Source: Flavobacterium sp. 1355 (lineage in GTDB: Bacteria > Bacteroidota > Bacteroidia > Flavobacteriales > Flavobacteriaceae). Taken from it: DNA of 64,000 bases. The first letter of the stretch is position 1. Each line of letters starts with the position of its first letter. Where the stretch lies: assembly GCF_017833415.1 (NCBI RefSeq), contig NZ_JAFICC010000017.1, positions 1 to 64,000 of the forward strand. The letters run 5' to 3'. This document shows positions 46,161 through 54,215 of the stretch, one piece after another. Below the pieces are notes generated by a model. The model saw only the letters and a program-made list of their open reading frames with translations. It made no database searches and was not told where the DNA came from. The translations under genes and the position numbers were made by a program.

Positions 46161-46868
46161 ATGAAAAAGGGAGATGAAAAAGTTAGAAAAATCGCCGGAC
46201 AATATATTACAAACAAAATAGAAATTGATTGTGTAATATTCAATTTTGAAAATAACAGTCTTAAAGTTTTATTAGTAAAACAGCAGGACAATGAGGGAGT
46301 TATAACCTGGGGGCTGGCGAATGATTACATCAGAAAAGGGGAAACGATACTGAGTACGGCCCATAATATTCTGAAGAATTATATTGGAGGTGATCATTTT
46401 TTCTTAGAACAGTTAAAAGCATTTAGTTATCAATCGTCTTCTTCATTACAGGAAGATATTTCGATTGCCTATTATGCTCTGGTAAAAAGAGATAACAGTA
46501 AAGATGATTTTTTTAATGCTGATACTAAATGGATTGGCATTAATGAAATAATTGATTTAAATAATAAACACAAAATAATTCTGGATTTCAGTTTAATGGA
46601 ATTGCGTAAAAATATCTGCAAAAGTGCCATTGGATTTAATTTACTGCCCGAGAAATTTACGTTACTGCAGGTTATCAACCTTTATAAAGAAATTTTGGGA
46701 ATTGAGATAAACAAATCAAATTTTAGAAGAAAGCTACTGCAGACTGGAATCGTGCATGATTCAAACGAAAAAGAAGAAGATGTTTCACACAGAGCAGCAA
46801 GGTTTTATAGTCTGAATTTACAAAATCAGGAATTATTATCGCAGAGGGAATTTAACCTCAATTTTTAA
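46161..46868 (+). CDS. Nudix-fold transcriptional regulator (NrtR/AraR-like), likely xylose sensor
   Basis: I start it at ATG 46161 (MKKGDEKVRKIAGQYITNK); an open frame extends back to a TTG at 46152. The N-terminal two thirds are a Nudix fold (IEIDCVIFNFENNSLKVLLVKQ, then GLANDYIRKGETILSTAHNILKNYIGG). The catalytic REXXEE box is lost, so it should bind but not cleave its ligand. The C-terminus is a winged helix (FTLLQVINLYKEILGIEINKSNFRRKL) typical of NrtR-type regulators. In Bacteroides a protein of this family (AraR) senses arabinose. Its place directly before xylB and xylA suggests xylose here. Its operator is not identified. Confidence 0.85.
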   Translation: MKKGDEKVRKIAGQYITNKIEIDCVIFNFENNSLKVLLVKQQDNEGVITWGLANDYIRKGETILSTAHNILKNYIGGDHFFLEQLKAFSYQSSSSLQEDISIAYYALVKRDNSKDDFFNADTKWIGINEIIDLNNKHKIILDFSLMELRKNICKSAIGFNLLPEKFTLLQVINLYKEILGIEINKSNFRRKLLQTGIVHDSNEKEEDVSHRAARFYSLNLQNQELLSQREFNLNF

Positions 46869-46929
46869 TTCGGATTAAAATTGATAACATTCAGGCCAAC
46901 AAATTTAATTTAAGAGAATCATTATAAGT

Positions 46930-48414
46930 ATGTATTATATAGGATATGATATTGGGAGTTCTTCTGTAAAAGTGGCTTTGGTAGAAGCAGAGACAGGAAA
47001 GAAAATTATTGTTTTGAATGAACCTCAAAACGAAATGGAAATTGTTGCCCTTCATTCTGACTGGGCAGAACAGGATCCTGAAATCTGGTGGCAGCACATT
47101 TGCACCGCAACAAAAAGAGCCATTCGTGAGGCGAATATCGAAGCGTCGAAAATTACGGGTGTTGGTATTTCGTACCAAATGCACGGATTGGTTATTGTGG
47201 ATGCAGCCGGAAATGCGCTTCGAAACTCCATTATTTGGTGTGACAGCCGTGCGGTTGAAATTGGGAATGAGGCTTTCGCCGAAATTGGAGAAGAAAAATG
47301 CATGCAGCATTTACTAAATTCCCCTGGAAATTTTACCGCTTCCAAACTAAAATGGGTCAAAGAAAACGAACCTGAGATCTACAATAAGATTTACAAATAC
47401 ATGCTTCCGGGCGATTATATTGCGCTAAAATTAACCGGAGAAATTACGACCACCAAAAATGGTTTATCTGAAGGAATGCTTTGGGATTATAAAGAAAATA
47501 AAGTCGCAAACTGGCTTCTGGATTATTACGGAATCGACCAGTCGCTGACGCCAACTATTGTGGAGAATTTTACCAATCAGGGAACTTTAAACGAAAAAGG
47601 AGCGAAAGAAGCAGGACTTCCTGTTGGGATTCCGGTGGTTTACAGAGCAGGAGATCAGCCTAATAATGCATTGGCTTTAAATGTTTTGAATCCGGGAGAA
47701 GTGGCTGCAACCGGCGGAACTTCGGGCGTTTTTTATGCCGTTAGCGAAATATCTTCGGGAAAAAGTACAAGAGTAAACAATTTTGTGCATGTTAATTACG
47801 AAGAAAAAACACCACGAGTAGGGAAACTTTTAAATATAAACGGAGCCGGAATTCAATATCGTTGGCTGCGCAATAATATGGGCGATGAAACCTACGAATC
47901 GATGAACCGAAAAGCGTCAAAAATTGATGTTGGTTCTGATGGTGTTGTCGTGATTCCGTTTGGAAATGGTGCAGAGCGTATGTTCAACAATAAAAACATC
48001 GGAACGCATTTTTTAAATCTCAATTTAAATATTCACAACAGTGCCCATATGTTCAGGGCTTCCCTTGAAGGAATTGCTTTTTCTTTTGTGTACGGAATGG
48101 AATGTCTAAAAGATGATAATGCGACGATAAATGTGATTAGGGCCGGTAATGATAACTTGTTCCGTTCTGAGATTTTTTCGAATACAGTGGCAACCTTAAT
48201 CGGGCACGAAATCGAAATTTACAACACAACCGGAGCAGTAGGAGCGGCGAGAGCTGTGGGGCTAAAAGATGGAGATTACACAAAATTTGGTTCAAGCATA
48301 ACAACCAACGATCACGTAATGACCTTTTTACCGCTAAAAAATGCTGAGCCGTATGCAAAAGCTTACGCAAAATGGAAACAAGAATTAGAATTAATATTAA
48401 CTTATAAAAAATAA
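46930..48414 (+). CDS. xylB: xylulokinase
   Basis: A 494-residue FGGY-family sugar kinase without a signal peptide. The N-terminal phosphate loop is YYIGYDIGSSSVKVAL, the sugar-binding block is ISYQMHGLVIVD with WCDSRA, and the ATP-binding part is in GEVAATGGTSGVFYAV and AGNDNLFRSEIFSNTVATL. It phosphorylates D-xylulose to xylulose 5-phosphate. The gene is followed after 4 bases by xylA and preceded by the Nudix-fold regulator, which supports xylulose rather than another FGGY substrate. Part of the operon that starts with the symporter. Confidence 0.95.
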   Translation: MYYIGYDIGSSSVKVALVEAETGKKIIVLNEPQNEMEIVALHSDWAEQDPEIWWQHICTATKRAIREANIEASKITGVGISYQMHGLVIVDAAGNALRNSIIWCDSRAVEIGNEAFAEIGEEKCMQHLLNSPGNFTASKLKWVKENEPEIYNKIYKYMLPGDYIALKLTGEITTTKNGLSEGMLWDYKENKVANWLLDYYGIDQSLTPTIVENFTNQGTLNEKGAKEAGLPVGIPVVYRAGDQPNNALALNVLNPGEVAATGGTSGVFYAVSEISSGKSTRVNNFVHVNYEEKTPRVGKLLNINGAGIQYRWLRNNMGDETYESMNRKASKIDVGSDGVVVIPFGNGAERMFNNKNIGTHFLNLNLNIHNSAHMFRASLEGIAFSFVYGMECLKDDNATINVIRAGNDNLFRSEIFSNTVATLIGHEIEIYNTTGAVGAARAVGLKDGDYTKFGSSITTNDHVMTFLPLKNAEPYAKAYAKWKQELELILTYKK

Positions 48415-48418
48415 AGAG

Positions 48419-49744
48419 ATGATAGTTTTAGGAAATAAAGAATATTATAAGGGCATAGGTCAGATTAAATTTGAAGGCAAGGAATCTGATAATCCGTTAG
48501 CATTTAAATATTACAATCCGGATCAGGTTGTTGCGGGAAAAACAATGCGAGAGCACTTTAGATTTGCGATTGCATACTGGCACACGTTCTGCGGACAAGG
48601 AAGTGATCCATTCGGACCAGGAACTCAAAATTTTGCCTGGGATCAGTCATCAGATCCAATTCAGGCAGCAAAAGACAAAGCCGATGCTGCATTTGAATTT
48701 ATCAGTAAAATGGGATTCGATTATTTCTGTTTTCACGATTATGATTTGGTTGCTGAAGGTCCAACTTTCGCAGAATCAGAAAGACGTTTGGCTACGATTA
48801 CCGAATATTTAAAACAGAAAAAAGCAGAATCCGGAATTAAATTGCTTTGGGGAACTTCAAACTGTTTCTCAAATCCAAGATTCATGAACGGAGCAGCTAC
48901 CAATCCAGACTTTAATGTAGTAGCAAGAGCCGGAGGTCAGGTAAAACTGGCATTGGATGCAACTATCGCTTTAGACGGAGAAAACTACGTATTCTGGGGA
49001 GGAAGAGAAGGTTATATGTCTCTTTTGAATACAGATATGGGCAGAGAATTAGACCACATGGCACAATTCCTGACAATGTCAAGAGATTACGCTAGAGCAC
49101 AAGGTTTTAAAGGAACTTTCTTTATCGAGCCAAAACCTATGGAACCATCAAAACACCAATACGATTTTGATTCTGCAACTGCGATTGGATTTTTGAAAGA
49201 ATATGGTTTAGATAAAGATTTCAAAATCAATATCGAAGTAAACCACGCCACTTTGGCTCAGCATACTTTTCAACACGAATTGGAAGTGGCTGCAAAAGCC
49301 GGAATGTTAGGAAGCATCGATGCCAACAGAGGTGATTACCAAAACGGTTGGGATACAGATCAATTCCCAAACAATATTCAGGAAACAACAGAAGCAATGC
49401 TGGTTTTCTTAAAAGCAGGCGGATTGCAAGGCGGTGGTGTAAACTTCGATGCTAAAATCAGAAGAAATTCTACAGATCTTGAAGATGTTTTCTTAGCGCA
49501 CATTGGCGGTGCCGATACTTTTGCAAGAGCATTATTGACTGCAGATAAAATTATTACTTCTTCTCCGTACGAAAAATTGCGACAAGAAAGATACAGTTCA
49601 TTCGATTCCGGAAAAGGAAAGGATTTTGCAGAAGGAAAATTAAACCTGAAAGATTTATACGATATCGCAAACCAAAACGGTGAACTAACACTTCAAAGCG
49701 GTAAACAGGAATTGTTTGAGAATATTATCAATCAGTATATTTAA
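48419..49744 (+). CDS. xylA: xylose isomerase
   Basis: A 441-residue class II xylose isomerase of the usual length. Active-site blocks are all present: CFHDYDLVAEG with the catalytic His and Asp, FWGGREGYMSLLNTDM, FIEPKPMEPSKHQYDFD with metal-binding Glu, and NIEVNHATLAQHTFQHEL. A second metal site is in GSIDANRGDYQNGWDTDQFP. It converts D-xylose to D-xylulose in the cytoplasm using two divalent metal ions. The gene starts 4 bases after xylB, so translation is probably coupled. It is followed by a large inverted-repeat element at 49781-49886. Confidence 0.98.
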   Translation: MIVLGNKEYYKGIGQIKFEGKESDNPLAFKYYNPDQVVAGKTMREHFRFAIAYWHTFCGQGSDPFGPGTQNFAWDQSSDPIQAAKDKADAAFEFISKMGFDYFCFHDYDLVAEGPTFAESERRLATITEYLKQKKAESGIKLLWGTSNCFSNPRFMNGAATNPDFNVVARAGGQVKLALDATIALDGENYVFWGGREGYMSLLNTDMGRELDHMAQFLTMSRDYARAQGFKGTFFIEPKPMEPSKHQYDFDSATAIGFLKEYGLDKDFKINIEVNHATLAQHTFQHELEVAAKAGMLGSIDANRGDYQNGWDTDQFPNNIQETTEAMLVFLKAGGLQGGGVNFDAKIRRNSTDLEDVFLAHIGGADTFARALLTADKIITSSPYEKLRQERYSSFDSGKGKDFAEGKLNLKDLYDIANQNGELTLQSGKQELFENIINQYI

Positions 49745-49780
49745 TGATATAGCTGTAAGACGTTATATAATTCAGCGTAC

Positions 49781-49886
49781 AGTTTGTCATCCTGACGAAG
49801 GAAGGATCACACAAGAAACTCGACAAAGATTGTCGATATATATTACGGAATCGAGTGTGGTCCTTCCTTCGTCAGGATGACAAACT
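49781..49886. repeat. 106-base inverted-repeat element with inner hairpin
   Basis: Arms of 32 bases (49781-49812 and 49855-49886) are reverse complements at 31 of 32 positions; the left begins AGTTTGTCATCCTGACGAAG. The centre holds a further hairpin, TCGACA at 49820 with TGTCGA at 49831. No open frame lies inside. It fits a small non-coding palindromic repeat and fills the xylA-transaldolase gap. Confidence 0.85.
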
Positions 49887-49918
49887 AAGCTACTAAATAA
49901 CCAAATTAAACCAAAAAA

Positions 49919-50575
49919 ATGAAATTTTTTATAGATACCGCCAATTTACATGATATTAAAGAAGCGCAGGAAATGGGCGTTCTAGACGGAGTAACCACCA
50001 ATCCGTCTTTAATGGCAAAAGAAGGAATTACAGGAAAAGATAATATTTTGAAACACTATCTGGACATCTGCAATATTGTAGATGGAGATGTTTCGGCAGA
50101 AGTGGTTTCAACAGATTTTGACGGAATGGTGAGAGAAGGTGAAGAACTGGCAGACTTGCATCCTCAAATTGTGGTGAAATTACCCATGATTGGTGATGGT
50201 GTAAAAGCCTGTAAATATTTCTCTTCTAAAGGAATAAGAACCAACGTTACCTTAGTTTTTTCGGCAGGGCAGGCCTTGTTGGCAGCTAAAGCGGGAGCAA
50301 CTTATGTTTCGCCTTTTTTAGGAAGATTAGACGATATCTCAACTGATGGAATGCACTTAATAGAAGAAATAAGAGAAATTTATGATAACTACAATTATCA
50401 GACTCAAATACTTTCGGCTTCTATAAGACATACCATGCATATTGTAAATTGTGCCAAAGCAGGGTCAGATGTTATGACCGGACCACTTTCTGCTATTAAA
50501 GGACTTTTAAAACATCCGCTAACTGATATTGGACTGAACCAATTTATTGAAGATGCCAAGAAAATGAATTTGTAA
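49919..50575 (+). CDS. tal: transaldolase, TalC/FSA-like short form
   Basis: A 218-residue enzyme of the short transaldolase group (about 215-220 residues; the long TalB form is over 310). The start MKFFIDTANLHDIKEAQEMG, the block GVTTNPSLMAKEG, the Schiff-base Lys in VVKLPMIGDG and TNVTLVFSAGQALLAAKAGATYVSPFLGRLDD are diagnostic. It transfers a dihydroxyacetone unit between sugar phosphates in the pentose phosphate pathway. The close relative fructose-6-phosphate aldolase shares these motifs, so pure aldolase activity is an alternative. Its place after xylA supports the transaldolase role, with transketolase encoded at 31617. Confidence 0.92.
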   Translation: MKFFIDTANLHDIKEAQEMGVLDGVTTNPSLMAKEGITGKDNILKHYLDICNIVDGDVSAEVVSTDFDGMVREGEELADLHPQIVVKLPMIGDGVKACKYFSSKGIRTNVTLVFSAGQALLAAKAGATYVSPFLGRLDDISTDGMHLIEEIREIYDNYNYQTQILSASIRHTMHIVNCAKAGSDVMTGPLSAIKGLLKHPLTDIGLNQFIEDAKKMNL

Positions 50576-50631
50576 CATATTTATTACTAGTTAAATAAGG
50601 TAATTGTTAATCTGGTAAATTATAATCTTAT

Positions 50632-50675
50632 AAAAATCTCCTTTTAAATTTAAACTTAGAAGGAGATTTTTTTAT
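50632..50675 (+). terminator. terminator after the transaldolase gene
   Basis: AAAAATCTCCTT at 50632-50643 pairs with AAGGAGATTTTT at 50660-50671, followed by more T residues. Confidence 0.75.
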
Positions 50676-50683
50676 TGCCAATA

Positions 50684-50695
50684 ACAACCGATTGC
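50684..50695. promoter_or_regulatory. candidate LacI operator ACAACCGATTGC (site 5)
   Basis: It lies 333 bases upstream of site 6 and 428 bases before the SusC start. It is identical to the site at the GH67 promoter. It could act as a distal operator for looping, or serve an upstream promoter. Confidence 0.55.
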
Positions 50696-51016
50696 CTTTT
50701 TGCTTTTTCTGTTAGTTTTTTTGAATGAAAAGAAACAAGAAAATCAGTGATTAATAGTAAGTACGTGGCTTTATTTACCTTTAATAATTCAATTTTAACA
50801 ATATTTTTACATTAAAAAAGCGCTGTTCTAAAAGTGCAGTATTGGTTGACAGACTTTTATGTTTTTTTTAATTAAATACAAATAAAGCCTCAATATCATT
50901 AAAATTATATTTAAAACCAATTGACTAAATGAGTAATTTGTATTATTTTGGCTTATAAATTATATACACTATTTTTTAAAGTGTATTTTTTTATTGAATA
51001 CATAAAAAAATAACAA

Positions 51017-51028
51017 ACAACCGATTGT
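51017..51028. promoter_or_regulatory. candidate LacI operator ACAACCGATTGT (site 6)
   Basis: An exact copy of the site. Its last bases form the TTG of the -33 element of the SusC promoter, so binding would exclude RNA polymerase. Confidence 0.7.
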
Positions 51029-51054
51029 GTATTAATTGCTTTTTTCTATATTTG
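51025..51054 (+). promoter_or_regulatory. strong promoter of the xylan SusC/SusD operon
   Basis: TTG at 51025-51027, 19 bases, then TATATTTG at 51047-51054. This matches the Bacteroidota consensus fully. Initiation would be near 51061, about 50 bases before the ATG. Confidence 0.75.
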
Positions 51055-51111
51055 TTTTAAATACACTTATTAACTAAACCAATCAAATTTTAACTATCTA
51101 AATCAATTTTT

Positions 51112-54100
51112 ATGACTAACTCTTTTGTTACAAGTAAAGCAAAGCATCTAAAATGCTTTTGTTTTTTGATCTTAATGTTTGCGTTGTCTCTCCATTCGAG
51201 TGCGCAGACAAAAGTTACCGGGACGGTATCAGATGCAAATGGTCCAATTCCGGGAGCTAATATAAATTTAAAGGGAACAAAGAATGGAGTAAGTACAGGT
51301 TTTGATGGTACTTATACTATCAATGTACCTTCCAATGGTGTTCTTATTTTCAGTTTTATAGGTTTAAGAAACAAGGAAATAGCGGTCAACGGTCAAACTC
51401 AAATTAATGTAACCCTTGAAGAAGATTCCGCTCAATTAAAAGAAGTGGTTGTTATCGGATATGGAACACAAAGAAAAGAAGCCGTTACCGGATCTGTAGC
51501 GTCTATTGGCGGAAAAGAACTAAACGAAGTTCAGGCTGCGAACGTTACACAGGCGCTGCAGGGCAGGCTGGCAGGTGTAGAGTTATTGCAGACCTCTTCA
51601 AAACCAGGAGCTGCCATGCAAATCCGTATACGTGGAACAAGATCTCTAACCGGAGAAAATGATCCGCTGATTGTACTGGACGGAGTTCCGTTTGGTGGTA
51701 AAATAGGCGATATTAATCCTGTTGACATTAAATCTGTTGATGTTTTAAAAGATGCCTCTGCAACTGCTATTTATGGTTCACGTGGAGCAAATGGAGTAAT
51801 ATTAATTACAAGTAATAAAGGACGCAAAAACCAGAAAGCTACATTTAATTATAATGGATTTAGTGGTATCAAACAAGTTTTTGGTCAATATGATATGATG
51901 GATGGCGCTAAGTTTGGGGCACTTCGTGACTACTCAACTTTATACACTGATGGGTTGGATGAATCAAGAGACACAAACACTAACTGGCAGGATTCACTTT
52001 ATGGTGCTGGAGAAATGGTTAGTCATGATGTAACTGTTACTGGTGGTACTGAGCGTGGTGCATACAACGCAGGTTTAGGTTATTATAAAGAAGAATCTGT
52101 TTTACCGGGTCAAAGTTATGAACGTTTCAGCCTTAGGGCAGGTTTAGATCAACAGATTGGAAATTATTTCCGTATTGGATTTAATACCAATAGTAATTAT
52201 GTTGTTACAAATGGAGATAACATTGGTACAGGTACTGCTTTGTCTACTTCTCCTTTGGCAAATCCATATAATGAAGATGGTTCTTTGAAAAGAACAGTTA
52301 GAATGGCAGCTGATGAAAACTGGGTGTATACAAGAGAGACTATCAATAATCTGGGAGAAGCTTATGTTAACTTAGACAGAGCATATAGTAGTTACAATAA
52401 CATTTTTGCTGAGGTGAAAATACCTGGAGTAGATGGTCTGAAATATCGTATGAATACAGGATTAAATTTCCGTGTGGCTAATAACGGTTATTACGAAGGA
52501 AAAGGAGTATTTGATGTAAATGCCGCTACATTATCAGAAGCAGCTATTAGAAATGATATGTCCACCCAATGGCTTATTGAGAATTTGATAACCTATGACA
52601 AAACTTTTGCAGACAAACATACTATAAACGTTGTTGGATTATATTCGAATGAACAATATACGAGTAATACTTCAAGAATAACAAGAAAAGGAATTACTTC
52701 AGATGCCTTTCAGTTTTACAATATGGCCAACAGTGAAGAACCAATAATTATTACGCCGTCAGAACAAGACTATACACAATGGGGGCTGACTTCTTACATG
52801 GCAAGGGCAATGTATTCTTATGATAATAAATATTTTGTTTCAGGAACAATTCGTTCAGATGGTTCATCCAGATTGGCTAAAGGAAATAAATGGTTTACTT
52901 ATCCGGCTGTGTCTGTAGGATGGACAGTTTCAAATGAGTCATTTATGAAAAAACTTTCCTGGATTAATTTAATGAAACTTCGTGCAGGATATGGTAGAAC
53001 TTCCAATCAGGCAGTTACCCCATATTCTACTTTAGGAGCTTTAACAACCAGACCATACAACTTTGGAAGTACAAATTTAACCGGAGTATATTTTACAGAT
53101 GCACCTAATGCAGACTTGGGATGGGAGTTTTCTACAACCTGGAATTATGGATTAGATTTTGGATTCTTTAATAATCGTTTATCAGGTACAATTGAATATT
53201 ATCAAACACATACAGAAGGTGTTCTGCAAAAAGTAGCCTTGCCTGTAACATCTGGTATAAACTCATTTACCGGAAACATTGGTGAAACCGAAAATAAAGG
53301 TTATGAAATCTCTTTAAACGGAGTTATTCTGGATAATCCAAAAGGCTTAAGCTGGTCTGTTGGTGTTAACTTATATGCCAACAATAATAAACTGGTTAAA
53401 CTGGCTTCAGGAGCTCAAAGAGATGAGAGTAACTCTTGGTTTGTAGGGCATAATATCAACTCTATTTATGATTACGAAAAAGTTGGACTTTGGCAGGAAG
53501 GTGATCCTTACATGTCTATATATGAACCTGGACCTGCAGGAATTAATCAGCAGGGAACTGTAGTAGGGTCTATTAAAGTAAAATATACCGGAGAGTACAA
53601 CCCAGATGGCTCACCAACACGTGCAATTAATGGAAGCGACAGACAAATAATAGATACCGACCCGGATTTTCAGGGAGGTTTTAATACTAATTTGACTTAT
53701 AAAGGTTTTGATTTTTCTGCAGTTGGTGCATTTAAAAGCGGAGGTGTATTAGTGAGTACGCTTTATGGAGGCAATAGTTATCTTAACCTTCTTAACGGAC
53801 GTAGAAGTAACGTCGATGTAGATTACTGGACACCAGATAATAGAGATGCCGAATTCCCTAACCCAAGAGGTATCAGAGCAGGTGATAATCCAAAATACAT
53901 GTCAACAATGGGTTATTTTGACGCATCTTATGTGAAAATCAGAGCATTAACATTGGGGTACACATTGGATAAGGAATTCATGAGAGATTTAGGAATTGAA
54001 AGACTGAGACTTTATTTTACAGCTCAAAATCCTTTTGTATTTTTCTCCCCATACCACAAAATGTCTGGTATGGATCCGGAAACAAATTCACTTGGAGATG

Positions 54101-54204
54101 AAAACCAAGCAGTAACAGGTACTTACCAGAGAAGATTTTTGGTTATTGGAACAAATACTCCTTCAACCCGAAATTATTTATTAGGACTTAATCTAACATT
54201 TTAA
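51112..54204 (+). CDS. SusC-family TonB-dependent transporter for xylan oligosaccharides
   Basis: A 1030-residue receptor. After a long signal region (ending LHSSAQ near residue 32) comes the carboxypeptidase-regulatory-like domain (about 34-110, TKVTGTVSDANGPIPGANINLKGT). The TonB plug follows (about 115-235, LKEVVVIGYGTQRKEAVTGSVAS and DPLIVLDGVPFGG) and then the barrel, ending YLLGLNLTF. It pairs with the SusD-like protein encoded 12 bases downstream to import oligosaccharides across the outer membrane. The xylan assignment rests on the surrounding xylanase, esterase and glucuronidase genes and on the shared operator at its promoter. It differs clearly from the other SusC at 25719. Confidence 0.93.
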   Translation: MTNSFVTSKAKHLKCFCFLILMFALSLHSSAQTKVTGTVSDANGPIPGANINLKGTKNGVSTGFDGTYTINVPSNGVLIFSFIGLRNKEIAVNGQTQINVTLEEDSAQLKEVVVIGYGTQRKEAVTGSVASIGGKELNEVQAANVTQALQGRLAGVELLQTSSKPGAAMQIRIRGTRSLTGENDPLIVLDGVPFGGKIGDINPVDIKSVDVLKDASATAIYGSRGANGVILITSNKGRKNQKATFNYNGFSGIKQVFGQYDMMDGAKFGALRDYSTLYTDGLDESRDTNTNWQDSLYGAGEMVSHDVTVTGGTERGAYNAGLGYYKEESVLPGQSYERFSLRAGLDQQIGNYFRIGFNTNSNYVVTNGDNIGTGTALSTSPLANPYNEDGSLKRTVRMAADENWVYTRETINNLGEAYVNLDRAYSSYNNIFAEVKIPGVDGLKYRMNTGLNFRVANNGYYEGKGVFDVNAATLSEAAIRNDMSTQWLIENLITYDKTFADKHTINVVGLYSNEQYTSNTSRITRKGITSDAFQFYNMANSEEPIIITPSEQDYTQWGLTSYMARAMYSYDNKYFVSGTIRSDGSSRLAKGNKWFTYPAVSVGWTVSNESFMKKLSWINLMKLRAGYGRTSNQAVTPYSTLGALTTRPYNFGSTNLTGVYFTDAPNADLGWEFSTTWNYGLDFGFFNNRLSGTIEYYQTHTEGVLQKVALPVTSGINSFTGNIGETENKGYEISLNGVILDNPKGLSWSVGVNLYANNNKLVKLASGAQRDESNSWFVGHNINSIYDYEKVGLWQEGDPYMSIYEPGPAGINQQGTVVGSIKVKYTGEYNPDGSPTRAINGSDRQIIDTDPDFQGGFNTNLTYKGFDFSAVGAFKSGGVLVSTLYGGNSYLNLLNGRRSNVDVDYWTPDNRDAEFPNPRGIRAGDNPKYMSTMGYFDASYVKIRALTLGYTLDKEFMRDLGIERLRLYFTAQNPFVFFSPYHKMSGMDPETNSLGDENQAVTGTYQRRFLVIGTNTPSTRNYLLGLNLTF

Positions 54205-54215
54205 TCAAGAAAACT

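Larger units (their letters stand above)
50576..51111. other. 536-base intergenic region before the second SusC gene
   Basis: It holds a terminator (50632-50675), two candidate LacI operators (50684-50695 and 51017-51028), an inverted repeat ATACACT/AGTGTAT (50964-50986) and a strong promoter (51025-51054). I see no gene in the AT-rich part between. Confidence 0.6.
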
